This document shows, in pieces, positions 47,065 through 56,334 of a stretch of 64,000 bases of DNA. The notes under the pieces are model-generated. The model did not search any database and was not told the origin of the DNA. It worked only from the letters and a program-made list of their open reading frames with translations. The stretch lies in NCBI GenBank assembly GCA_036873135.1, contig JAPTYO010000011.1, positions 10,755,747-10,819,746 of the forward strand, in the 5' to 3' direction. Position 1 is the stretch's first letter. The number at the start of each line of letters is the position of its first letter. The stretch is from Clarkia xantiana subsp. parviflora (lineage: Eukaryota; Streptophyta; Magnoliopsida; Myrtales; Onagraceae). A program made the position numbers and the translations under genes.

Positions 47065-48134
47065 GATTTCTATCAATTATCGCCTCTCTGTCTCGATCAT
47101 TAGAGAGTTCTAATTTGATTGTGTTATCATTAAGCTCCTTGATTGTGATTCCTTCATATTTCGCCCAAGCCACATGTAGCACGTTCTTAATCGCTGTCAA
47201 ACGTAAAGGTTTCTTTGAGAAAACCCTACCCACATATGTCCACGCCGGTATCAATTCAGGGTTCGACGTTAGGTCTAGTTGCAAATTCCCAGGTCTATTG
47301 TTCCCATCGAGTCCTGGCAAGGACGTTGGATCAGGCTCATCTGCCATGGTCGGCCACCTACAAAACACAGTAAAAGAAGAAATTAGGGTTTTGCTAGGCG
47401 GGGGGCTATCGCTCCACTAGGGTTCCGATATTTACGGAGAGGATTATATTATCTTGGCCAGCTTAAAATTAAATTTTCTTGTGAATTGAAACGTAAAAAA
47501 TAAATAATATGAAGGAATAGAGAATATAATAAGATGAAGTTAGTAGTTATAATAATAATAACAAAAGAAACTACAAAAATTCTTAATATGTTAGTATAAT
47601 ATATAATATGTGTACTGCTAAACTATACATAAGCCGAAAAGCTTAGCCGAAGATGTTGGCCATTAGTTTTTCTTTCACCATTTTCAACACAACAAGATAA
47701 TCTTGACCTAAAATTGTAGAGTTGTTAACAATTTTGACAATGTAGGTTTGTTATTTTAATTATTTTCCATATAGTATATATCATATTATATAATATTGAA
47801 TAATATCGGTCTGATTCAGTCTTCACGGTCTTTAGACTATGAGTACCGAATCGAAAAACCGAATCACACATAAAAAAATCCGACCACATGACGAACAGTT
47901 TATTTACTGTTCGGCTTTTTCGGATCGGACCGGTTCAGATTTTGGCGGTTTCTCGGTCCTACCGGATTTTACTTTCAGCCCTAATCCTAATACAAACTTC
48001 ATCCAACATTTATTAGGATATCATAATACATGGTTCGTTCAAATATAGTATTAACTAAGCACCGATTAAAATATCGTAATTGTCGCTTAGCTAATACACG
48101 TATTAGTTAATACATGTAATCAAATATGCCCTAA

Positions 48135-48351
48135 AGTGTCAATTAGGGCTGGGTTCAAAATGAAGCCAAGCACACAATAAATTCTCTATGATACAAGAAA
48201 AGATTGCAAGTACCACTGAAACATCATATCTCCAAGAAGATGCTATATTAGAGTTCGTAAAACTAGTAGGAAAAAAAAAATCACAACATACTCAAAAGAA
48301 AACGGATAAACATGGTTTATCAAATATTGCAAAAAAAAAAATATATATATA
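48135..48351. repeat. Duplicated flank A, continued (paralogous to 56790-56975)
   Basis: Words shared in order with 56798-56975 are GGTTCAAAATGAAGCCAA, AAAAGATTGCA, GATGCTATAT, ACTCAAAAG and ACATGG. It ends in a poly-A and AT run in which MULE-3 inserted. Confidence 0.7.
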
Positions 48352-48360
48352 TATATATAT

Positions 48361-49193
48361 GGGTTAAGAACACAATAGGGGCCTGAATGTTTGACCATGT
48401 TGCCAAAAGGGGTCTGAATTGAAAAAACGTATTATTAAGGGCCTGAATTTTGAGTTTTGTTGATAATCAAGTTTCTGTCCAAATTTGCTGTTAAATGTAA
48501 CGGAAATACGTGAAATGACAAAATTACCCTTTTGCAATTATTATACAATTTATCAGTTTAATTAATGAAATGTGAAATGTCTAAAATACCCCTGCACACT
48601 AATTATGCCCTAAGGCCACCACAGCCACCGCCGCCGACCACCACCCCAGCTCCGGCGACCAAAACCCACTCCGGCGACCCAAAAAAGCTCTGATCGGAGC
48701 TCTGTGGCTCCGCTCTGGAGCTCTGTGGCTCCGCTCTGGAGCTCTGTGGCTCCGCTCTGGAGCTCTGTGGCTCCGATCGGAGATTTGTGGCTCCGATCGG
48801 AGCTTTTTTGGGTCGCCGGAGGGAGATTAGGGTCGCCGGAGATGGGTGGTGATCGCCGGAGATGGGTGGTGGTCGCCGGAGATGGGTGGTGGTCGTCGGA
48901 GCCGGGTGGTGGTGGTCGCCGGAGCTGTGGTGGCTTAAAGGGTATTTTCGTCTTTTTAGGTCAAATATGTGAGGACACACTCTGGTCAAAGGGCATTTTC
49001 GGGTTTTCAAATTATTTTCGGTCACATGCTTGGCATGTGACCACTTTCCATCACTTTTAACAGAAAAAATAGACGGAGACCTCACTTATACACAAAACTC
49101 AAAATTCAGGCCATTAATAATACGTTTTTTTTCAATTCAGACCCCTTTTGGCAACATGGGCAAACATTCAGGACCCTATTGTGTTCTTAACCC
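48361..49193. mobile_element. Mutator-like non-autonomous element, copy 3 (MULE-3)
   Basis: 833 bp. The TSD TATATATAT lies at 48352-48360 and 49194-49202; it is AT-repetitive, so weaker evidence alone, but the TIRs are nearly identical to those of MULE-2. The interior is inverted relative to MULE-2: the hairpin is at the right (49020-49042), and the left subterminal region (48510-48610) is the complement of MULE-2 right. The core (48685-48810) has four CTCTGGAGCTCTGTGGCTCCG-like units. Confidence 0.9.
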
Positions 49194-49202
49194 TATATAT
49201 AT

Positions 49203-49352
49203 TTGTCAAAGATCTAAGGTGAACTGGTGTGACAAGGCTGAATATCATCTCAAATTTGAGGCGCAAACGAAATGAGTATTGGAAGAGACGCACCTACTTA
49301 GTTATAATATTATAGATAACTACATGAATATGTAAATTGTAAGTACCATGTA
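49203..49352. other. Short spacer between MULE-3 and MULE-4
   Basis: 150 bp of host-like DNA; no feature seen. Confidence 0.4.
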
Positions 49353-49361
49353 TAACTCAAA

Positions 49362-49939
49362 GGGTTAAGCACCTATAAACTGTCTGAGGTTTGCCCTATG
49401 AGAGATTTTGGTGTTTGAAGTTTAAATTGTTGATATTGGCTCTCTGAAGTTTCAACTTTCAACTTTGTTAAAATTTGGTTTTCCGTCCATTTTTTCTGTC
49501 AAATTTGACATAATGGTGTGAAAAGTCAAAATTACCCCTGATACTTTTATGTTTACTTCGGCCACCACCCTACTCCGGACGACCACGCCACCCTACTCCG
49601 GTCGAGCACCACTCTACTCCGGCCGGCCACCACCCTACTCCGGCCTGCCACCACCTAACTTCGGCCTACCACCACCCTACTCCGGTCGGTGACCACCATA
49701 CTCCGGCCGGCGACCACCATACTCCGGTCGGCCACCACCCAACTCCGGCAGGCCACCACCCAATTAGGGGCAATTTTAGGATTTTTTTTTATTGGGTCAT
49801 GTGACAAGCACGTGACCAAGTTCTGTCAATTTTAACAACAAATTTGGACGGAGACAGCAAATTTCAACAAAGTTGAATCTACAGATAGTCAATATCAACA
49901 GTTAGGGGAAACTTCAGACAGTTTATAGGTTCTTAACCC
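49362..49939. mobile_element. Mutator-like non-autonomous element, copy 4 (MULE-4)
   Basis: 578 bp with a perfect 9-bp TSD TAACTCAAA (49353-49361 and 49940-49948). The TIRs start GGGTTAAGCACCTATAAACT and, on the complement, GGGTTAAGAACCTATAAACT. The core (49560-49762) is a tandem array of CCACCACCCTACTCCGGNCGG-like units, shared in type with the left block of MULE-1. A diverged hairpin is at 49795-49817. Confidence 0.92.
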
Positions 49940-49948
49940 TAACTCAAA

Positions 49949-50218
49949 TGAAAAAGGAGAAATTCAGCAACCCTAATATAGTAGAGTTTATATTGTATAC
50001 ATAGAGCTAGCAACACAAAAAATACTTAGTAAACTATTCGTTTTCAGTGAACCAACTAACCTTAATATGAAAAATCATCTAAGTATAAACCATGAACGAC
50101 ATGAGGTCTTCTTCCTCTGCAACTTCCTTGCAGTAAAATAAAGACGTAGCTGAAAACAGACGCAGAAGAAGAGGACGAGACGTTACTTTAGCTATTGTTA
50201 TTATAATATTTATTTTAA
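49949..50218. other. Host-like spacer, nothing recognised
   Basis: 270 bp without a clear gene or repeat, ending at the Helitron border. Confidence 0.4.
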
Positions 50219-51388
50219 CTAGAGTGCATTTCCCATCGCGTGGGGGGACTTATCAAATATGTATAATTAACAAACTAATATTAGATGAAATTAATAATGA
50301 CTATTTGTAATACGTTGAAAACACTATTTAAAAAATAAAATAACAGTCTAGAATTTGAAAAAAGAAACGAAAGACTGAAATTTTTGAACTATAAAGTACC
50401 ATTGCGCAAATTCAAAAATAAAATTTTAGATGCCGGTACCCCCTGCTACCTTCGGTCGCCGAATCCACGTCAAACGGTCTGTTCTTCAACAGATATGACT
50501 TTGATGATCACCGACGATATCTCGCCGGAGATAGAGAGGCTCCGCCGCTGAGATTGTTAGCCGCCCGTACCGCCTGGTAGCTTCGTTCGTCGGCTTCGTG
50601 TCAAGCATTTATTCTTCAGCATATTTATATAAAAGAAGTGTGGAGAAATTTGAAAGAGATGCATCGATTACCCCCTCTACACTGAATTGAAGTCGACTCG
50701 ATTATCTCACATCTACATTGAATTGAAGTCGCCTCCGTTTCTCTCCTTCAAACATTGAATTGGAACGAAATTTTAATTGTTTTTAATTGCATACAATGAA
50801 TCTTGAACGGTCCGAAATCAGCAAAATTTAATTGGGATTAATTACATACATTGAATTTTGAACGGTCCAAAATTTTAATTGCGATTAATTGCATACATTG
50901 AATCTTGAACGGTCTGAAATCAGCGAAATTTTAATTGTGATTAATTACATACATTGAATCTTGAACGGTCCGAAATTTTCTTGCTTTTTGTATCGGATGA
51001 ACCAAAATTTTAATTGCGATTAATTGCATACATTAAACTTGAATGGTCTGAAATCAACGAAATTTTAATTGTTATTAATTGCATACGTTGAATCTTGAAC
51101 GGTCCGAAATTTTAATTGCGATTAACTGTATACATTAAATCATGAATGGTCTGAAATTAACGATATTTTAATTGCGATTAATTGAATACATTGAATCTTG
51201 AACGGTCCGAAATCTGCTTGCTTTTTGGATTGGATGAATCGGGAACCAGATCGGTCAAACCGGGATCCGGTTTTGACAACAATACTAAAGACTGATGTGG
51301 CGGCTTCTGATTGGCACACCATGCTGACGTGGCGGCTCCAGATTGCTCATCTTATTCTCTTTGCTTCATAATTTATATAATATATAGA
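50219..51388 (-). mobile_element. Non-autonomous Helitron A
   Basis: On the minus strand the 5-prime end is A|TCTATATATTATATAAATTA (51388) and the 3-prime end is GGGAAATGCACTCTAG|T (50219). A GC-rich hairpin-forming stretch (CCCCCCACGCGATGGG) lies just inside. It inserted between A and T without TSD, as Helitrons do. No Rep/helicase. It contains a tandem array at about 50750-51210 and ends homologous to Helitrons B and C. Confidence 0.75.
50750..51210. repeat. Tandem array inside the Helitrons
   Basis: Units of about 47-55 bp built on CATTGAATCTTGAACGGTCC, GAAATCAGCGAAATTTTAAT and TGCGATTAATTGCATA. The same array type recurs at 51389-51511, 52932-53060 and 53625-53860. Variable-length arrays near the ends are common in non-autonomous Helitrons. 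Confidence 0.8.
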
Positions 51389-51516
51389 TACATTGAATCT
51401 TGAACGGTCCGAAATTTGCTTGCTTTTTGGATTGGATGAACCGAAATTTTAGTTGTGATTAATTGCATACATTGAATCTTGAACGGCCTGAAATCAGCGA
51501 AATTTTAATTGCTATT

Positions 51517-52926
51517 TGTAAACACCTGATTATGGACAGGGGTCGAAAAATACCGTGATACGTGGAAACAAGCCGGGAATAATCGAGTTCGTAAAACAAC
51601 CAAAAAAAACTCGGATTAGTATATTTTAGGGGTGATTAGGCTAGATAAATATAGATGTAGTATCATACATATATGTGTGATATTGTAAAAAAAAAGAAAG
51701 AAAAAAAAAGGCTTGGCCATTAGTTGGCCACGTAGCTATCCTATCCCCTTACATTTCCTCATGCACTCAAGCACATTCCCTATCTACTTATCTATTCACT
51801 CATGCTTCTCAAGTTGCATTATAGATAATAAATAAAAAAATCAAATCAACTTCCCTATAAATAGGGATGGTAAGGGGCGGGCAAATTATAATTGAAGGAG
51901 GAGCTCAGTTAAGGGCATTGACAAGAGAAAAAACCAAATAGTTGAGATTGAGTTAGATGATTGAGGTTTAAATATATTGCTCGATAATTCGTGATTCGGT
52001 TCCACACGCCACGACATTTTACCCGGAAATAACCTATGTAAGTATTACTGAATTAGAAGTTGTATTTACATTTCAAGCATATATAAAGTGCAAGTTGGTT
52101 AAAGACCCATCGCTTTCAATGTAGCGTTTTATTTATTCTATGTTCCTACTTTTTGCACGATATATATATATTTCTATTATCTTCAAGTTTTATATAACTG
52201 TTTTACTTATCTGTCATTTCATTATCTAAATGTTATATATATATATATATTATATTACTTATTAGTCATTTACATTATTTACTAATTAAACGTTTACGTA
52301 TTATATATAAGTTTATATATGTCCATATTGCATATTTGTCATATTTAAATAAGTTTTATATGTGTTTATATTACTTGTTTGTCTTATAACTTTGCTAAAT
52401 GTTGCAAATCAGCCCATAGAAGTTCAGGGACCATTTTAACACATTTTAAAAGTTGTAACTACAGTTCAGCCCTTGAACTTTTTGATAATTGCAGTTTGTA
52501 ACTAAACTTTTTGATAATTGCAATTCGACCCTAATTTTCTTGATAGTTGCGACTCGGCCATGAACTTTTTGATACTTGCAATTCAGCCCTCAAAGTGGAT
52601 ATTTTAGTGAAAAATTAAACAAGACAAGCTAAAGTACCAAAAGGGCGAATTTCTAGCTTGCGAGCTTTTAATACGTAATCGAACCCCCGAACCCGAACTT
52701 TTGGACGCGGACCATTTCAAGCCCTAGGATGTTAGTATCATGTACCCTATGCAAATTTAGGATTCCGATTAGCCTTTAATTAATCGGCGGCGACTCTTTT
52801 TTATTTTCCCCGGTTTGGTTGATATTTCCATATTTGACAGAACCCGTCGTTTGCCGATCCAAAAAAAAAACACATTTTCAAAACCCGCTCTTTTCCGAGA
52901 GCATTGGTCGGATCCGAAGTGCGACA
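51517..52926 (+). mobile_element. Solo LTR in Helitron C
   Basis: 1410 bp from TGTAAACACCTGATTATGG to CCGAAGTGCGACA with a perfect 5-bp TSD CTATT (51512-51516 and 52927-52931). A TATA box CCTATAAATAGGG lies at 51854-51866. The near-end word GGCGGCGACTC (about 52786-52796) is frequent in Ty3/gypsy LTRs. No coding interior, so it is a recombination product of a large element. Orientation is set from the TATA box. Confidence 0.88.
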
Positions 52927-53236
52927 CTATTAATTGCATAGATTGAATCTTGAACGGTTCAAAATTTAATTGCGATTAACTGCATATTTTGAATCTTGAA
53001 TAGTTCGAAATTAACGAAATTTTAATTGAGATTAATTGCATACATTGAATCTTGAATGGTCCGGAATCTGCTTGCTTTTTGGATTGGATGAACCGGGAAT
53101 CAGACCGGTCGAACCGTGATCCGGTTGTGACAACAATACTAAAGACCGATGTGGTGACTTCTGATTGGCTCCCCATGCTAACGTGGCGGCTCCAGATTGC
53201 TCCTTTTATTTTCTCTCTTTCAAAATTTATATAATA

Positions 53237-54026
53237 CTAGGTGCATTTCCCGAGTGACTTATCAAATATGTATAATTAACAAACTAATATTCGATGAAAT
53301 TTATACTGACTATTTGTAATATATCAAAACACTATTTTTAAATAAAATGTCATTCTAAAATTTAAAAAAGTAAACGAAAGACTGAAAATTTTGAACCATA
53401 AAATACCATTGCGCAAATTCACAAATAAATTTTAGATGCCCGTACGACATGCTACCTTTGATCATCGGATCCGTGCCACGCGTCTGTTCTTCAACAGATG
53501 TGGCTTCGATGACCACCGACTATATCTCGTCGGAGATAAAGATGGCTCTGCCACTGAGACTGTCAGCCACCCGTACCGCCTGGTATCTTCGTTCGCCGGC
53601 TCCGCGTCAAGCGTCTGTTAAAAATCAGTGAAATTTTAATTTCGATTAATTACATACGTTGAATCTTGAACGGTCCGGAATTTTAATTTCAATTAATTGC
53701 ATACATTGAATCTTGAACGGTTCGAAATCAGGGAAATTTTAATTGCTATTAATTGCATACATTGAATCTTGAACGGACTGAAATTTTAATTGCGATTAAT
53801 TGTATACATTGAATCTTGAACGGTTCGAAATCAGAGAAATTTTAATTGCGATTAATTGCAACTTAAAAACACTCAGCTCCCTAGTGCAATCAGTGTTGTG
53901 AAGTTAATGACTACAAAACCCTTAACTCAATTGTCATAAATGCGTCGATTAACGTAAAAAACAAAATCCTCAGCTCCACATTCACTCTGATATTATCTTT
54001 CCTTCAGATTTTATAATATATATAGA
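53237..54026 (-). mobile_element. Non-autonomous Helitron B
   Basis: 790 bp. Minus-strand ends: TCTATATATATTATAAAATC at 54026 and GGGAAATGCACCTAG at 53237, between A and T. The GC-rich segment 53436-53620 matches 50432-50615 of Helitron A. It inserted a few bases inside the 5-prime terminus of Helitron C. Confidence 0.75.
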
Positions 54027-54032
54027 TAGAGA

Positions 54033-54289
54033 TAATTGCTTAACCTAACAGGATGGGCTCAAACATTTTTTTTAAATATCTTTCAAGACGATTGAGACAC
54101 GCTCCTTGCTTCAGATATAGGTGCAATGAGGCGTGCGGCTTAGCTCACCTAGCTGAAGGCCATCTATCTCAATCAATGTAACGCGTAGATCCTTCAGCTA
54201 GCCTTGTCTTGCCTAAATGCTGAAACGAGTGCCTTTGACAAGACTGAGCTTACCTCTCTTTCTTTTCATTTCTCATTCGAGTTGTTAGT
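54033..54289. other. Spacer between Helitrons and F-box tail
   Basis: No gene or known repeat recognised. It contains CTAGCTGAAGG and its near-complement CCTTCAGCTAG (54157 and 54191), a weak hairpin. Confidence 0.4.
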
Positions 54290-54525
54290 TGCTCGTCAAT
54301 GACACTGATAGTGATAAATGACACGTGAGAGACCTTAAGAGTTACTCTAACTTAGAGTTACTCTAAGTCTCTAACTGCTCTGCATGACGAAAAACTCTAG
54401 CAAGTGAAGGGTCAATGTTAGACCAGATCATGTACTCTTTAATCTTTCGGTGCACGAACTGTGATCTCTTTCATACATTCACTTTTCATATCATAGCAAT
54501 CCAGTTTTATTAAATTGGAGTCGGG
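54290..54525 (-). pseudogene. 3-prime remnant of an F-box gene, paralogue of 57022-58293
   Basis: It matches 57018-57215 in order: CAATGAC(A/G)CTGATA, GTGAGAGACCTT, CTCTGCATG(A/G)CGAAAAACTC, TCTTTCGG(T/C)GCAC, ATCTCTTTCATACA and GTTTTATTA. Small insertions (54337-54370) and changes destroy the frame. It is cut at about 54525 by a PIF-like element. Together with flank A (38067-38693 and 48135-48351) it shows that a tandem copy of the F-box locus once stood here. Confidence 0.75.
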
Positions 54526-54841
54526 CCTAAGGTCACCGAAGTCTGTGTGAAGTTGTCGGAGTTCAATCTAGTCGCTAGAGTCTTACTTGAAGTCAGCAGA
54601 GTCGGCCTAAAAGTCGGCAGAGTCATTATCTATTAGGTAAGGGTAGGGGTATTTTAGTTATTAGCCTTTGTGTATTATCTAATGCATTATTTTTTTGGAG
54701 GCTTAATTAACATATGATTTACTATATAAATGAGTATTAGTTAATACTCATATATTAGTTAAATACTCATATAAAAAATAAAAAAAACAATGTGTTAGCT
54801 AAGTCATGTATTAGTATATCATAATATAAGCAATCAAACAT
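54526..54841. mobile_element. PIF/Harbinger-like element, right half
   Basis: It begins inside a GC-rich array (GTCGGCAGAGTCGGCC-like) and passes words shared with the other copies (TATTAGTTAATACTCATATATTAG). It ends CAATCAAACATTC, the complement of the TIR GAATGTTTGATTG. The left half is missing. Confidence 0.55.
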
Positions 54842-54845
54842 TCTT

Positions 54846-56066
54846 TAAGGGTCTGTTTGATTGCATGCATTAGTTAAACGTCAACTAATATAGCATTGTC
54901 CGTGCTTAGCTAATACTATATTTGGATGAATCATATATTAGGATATCCTAATACAATGACTAAAATTCCAAAATAACCATATATGCATTTTTTAATGAGA
55001 TTATATTTTACATAAAAATAATATTTTGGGTTAAGAACCTATAAACTGTTTGAAGTTTGCTCCATGTGAAATTTTAATGTCTGAAGTTTAAATTGTTAAA
55101 ATGGACAGTCTCAGGTTTCACTTTTATTGAAATTTGATTTCTCGGTGTGATTATCTTAGAGAAGCCAATCCCGACGAAACCGGCTGTCAAATAGGAGCTC
55201 TCATGCACGCTCCCTTCTCGTCACCTTGTCGGGACCGTCACCTAAGAAGGTGGCCACATCCGCACAAGTAAATATCGCTCTGTTGTCGCTGAAAATCACT
55301 CAACACCACTCTGCTGAAAACTTTTTCTTTCGGATGTTCAAGTTTCTGAAGAAATTTGGCGATTTTATAAAAAGTAAAGAGTGATGGATTATGTGTGGGT
55401 GAAATGGTCGATGAAAATATTTGAAGGAAGAGGAAAAGACGCGCGAAGACACCAAATTTCAACTAAAATGAAACATGGGACTGTCCATTTTAATATTTTA
55501 AACTTCAGACACAAAAATCTCACATGGAGCAAACTTCAGAGAGTTTATAGGTTCTTAACCGTAATATTTTTTACTAATAGAAAAAATCATTTCAATTATT
55601 TAAAAGTACCCCGAGGCCACCGGAGTCTGGGCCAATGTCGACGGAGTCTAGCACGAGATCACCGGAGTAGGACCCGAGGCCGACGGATTTTGACCCGTGG
55701 TCACAGAGCCCGAACCAAAGTCGCAGAAGTCCGACCCGAGGTCACCGGTGTTGGAACCGAGGTCATCGGAGTCGAGCCCGAAGGCACCAGAATCCGGCCC
55801 GAGGTCGATAAAGACCGGACTAAAGTCGCTGGAGTCGGGCCAGGGTCGTCAGAGTCCAGCACGAGGTCGACGTAGTTGGGCCCGGGGTCGCCAGAGTCCC
55901 GCACGGGGGTTGCATGACTCCGTCCTAGGGTGCATGGCTCCAGCTCGGGGTTGCCGGAGTCCTGACCGGAATCAGACCCTAAATTGCAGGAGTAAGGCCC
56001 GAAATCGCCGGAATCATTATGTATTACGTAAGGGTAAAGTTTTTTAGTCATTAGCCAATACGTAAA
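54846..56066. mobile_element. PIF/Harbinger-like element, left end intact, hosting MULE-5
   Basis: Starts GGGTCTGTTTGATTGCATGC at 54846. Its left arm (54860-55018) is the complement of the right arm of the copy at 38694-48131 (shared GGATATCCTAATACAATGAC-type and AATGCATTTTTTAATGAGAT-type words). The GC-rich core lies at 55610-56000. The right TIR is missing near 56066. Open frames on both strands in the core come from the repeat composition. Confidence 0.6.
55028..55561. mobile_element. Mutator-like non-autonomous element, copy 5 (MULE-5)
   Basis: 534 bp with a perfect 9-bp TSD TAATATTTT (55019-55027 and 55562-55570). The TIRs of about 110 bp begin GGGTTAAGAACCTATAAACT; the right end has C instead of G as its first base on the complement. 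The core differs from the other copies: no palindromic array, but about 300 bp of moderate-GC sequence with a 74-codon minus-strand frame (55238-55462) of no known domain. This could be captured host DNA. Confidence 0.9.
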
Positions 56067-56334
56067 AACGAATTCATTATAATAGCAGCGTCACTCAAAT
56101 TATAATAGTAGAGGTGGAGGTGGAAATGGTGGATCTGCCTGCATGCATCCGCACTATTCGATTTTGAAACTTATCATAAACATCGAGCCACCTTGCCTCT
56201 GTGTTTCATTATTCAGAATCAATGTTGGAAGGACACAGAGGATTCTATGGACGTGCTTAATGGGTACTTCTTGCCTAAACAATCCAACAGGAGGAGAAGA
56301 TGCAAAGGCGGCAGTTCTTCAACTTAAATAATTA
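56067..56334. other. Spacer, nothing recognised
   Basis: A 62-codon plus-strand frame at 56143-56331 has no recognisable domain. The position corresponds to the MIR156 hairpin in the other duplicate, but no hairpin or miR156 sequence is present. Confidence 0.4.

Larger units (their letters stand above)
43800..47347 (-). pseudogene. LINE ORF1 (DUF4283-type RNA-binding protein), split by two insertions
   Basis: The probable start is MADEPDP at 47347. The N-terminal domain, with TYVGRVFSKKPLRLTAIKNV and DREAIIDRN, matches the DUF4283 domain of plant L1 ORF1 proteins. The frame is cut at 47064 by an LTR element and resumes at 44944 with PWSIQGNCLNLKKWEG. It is cut again at 44856 by a MITE and resumes at 44601 with EVWVQINGLGKDACGNK. 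The C-terminal part to about 43880 is in broken frames, and the zinc knuckle expected here is not obvious. ORF1 binds LINE RNA. Confidence 0.8.
39735..47476 (-). mobile_element. L1-type LINE, old and broken, with two nested insertions
   Basis: An 11-bp TSD TCTTGTGAATT lies at 39724-39734 and 47477-47487. The 3-prime end at left begins with a short T-rich run (TTTGTTTTTGG on plus). Without the nested MITE and LTR element it is about 5.4 kb, a normal L1 length. It encodes ORF1 and ORF2 (endonuclease, reverse transcriptase, zinc-finger region, RNase H) on the minus strand. Its poly-A tail has almost eroded. Confidence 0.88.
39397..47983. mobile_element. hAT-like element enclosing a LINE
   Basis: A perfect 8-bp TSD ATCCTAAT at 39389-39396 and 47984-47991. 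The ends are imperfect TIRs: GAGGGGTGAGACAGTCCGGT at left and, on the complement, TAGGGCTGAAAGTAAAATCC at right, both followed by GGTCGGACC- or GGTAGGACC-type words. Without the LINE it is about 834 bp and non-coding. It inserted into the arm of the PIF-like element: removing it restores the GGATATCCTAATACA context seen at 54940-54957 (there on the opposite strand). Confidence 0.85.
38694..48131. mobile_element. PIF/Harbinger-like element enclosing a hAT and a LINE
   Basis: The left TIR AGGCATGTTTGATTGGATG (38694) and the right TIR, on the complement GGGCATATTTGATTACATG (ending 48131), are flanked by TAA (38691-38693 and 48132-48134). TIRs of the form GGNCNTGTTTG with TAA/TTA TSDs mark PIF/Harbinger and Tourist MITEs. 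The paralogous locus near 56787-56789 is empty and has a single TAA. Without the nested hAT the element is about 840 bp. Its core (38920-39250) is a GC-rich tandem array based on GGTTCGGNNCGNNCCC-like words. No transposase. Confidence 0.8.
51389..54032 (-). mobile_element. Helitron C, partial, split by a solo LTR and Helitron B
   Basis: It carries the same array and end region as Helitron A (for example GTGGCGGCTCCAGATTGCTC at 53181 and 51331). Its 5-prime terminus is regained only if Helitron B is removed: AAATTTATATAATA|TAGAGA, i.e. TCTCTATATTATATAAATTT on the minus strand, ending at 54032. Its 3-prime end is missing. A solo LTR lies at 51517-52926. Confidence 0.6.

Noticed and set aside
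56143..56331. 62-codon frame at the place corresponding to MIR156 in the duplicate
   Set aside because: No miR156 sequence, hairpin or protein domain; likely chance.
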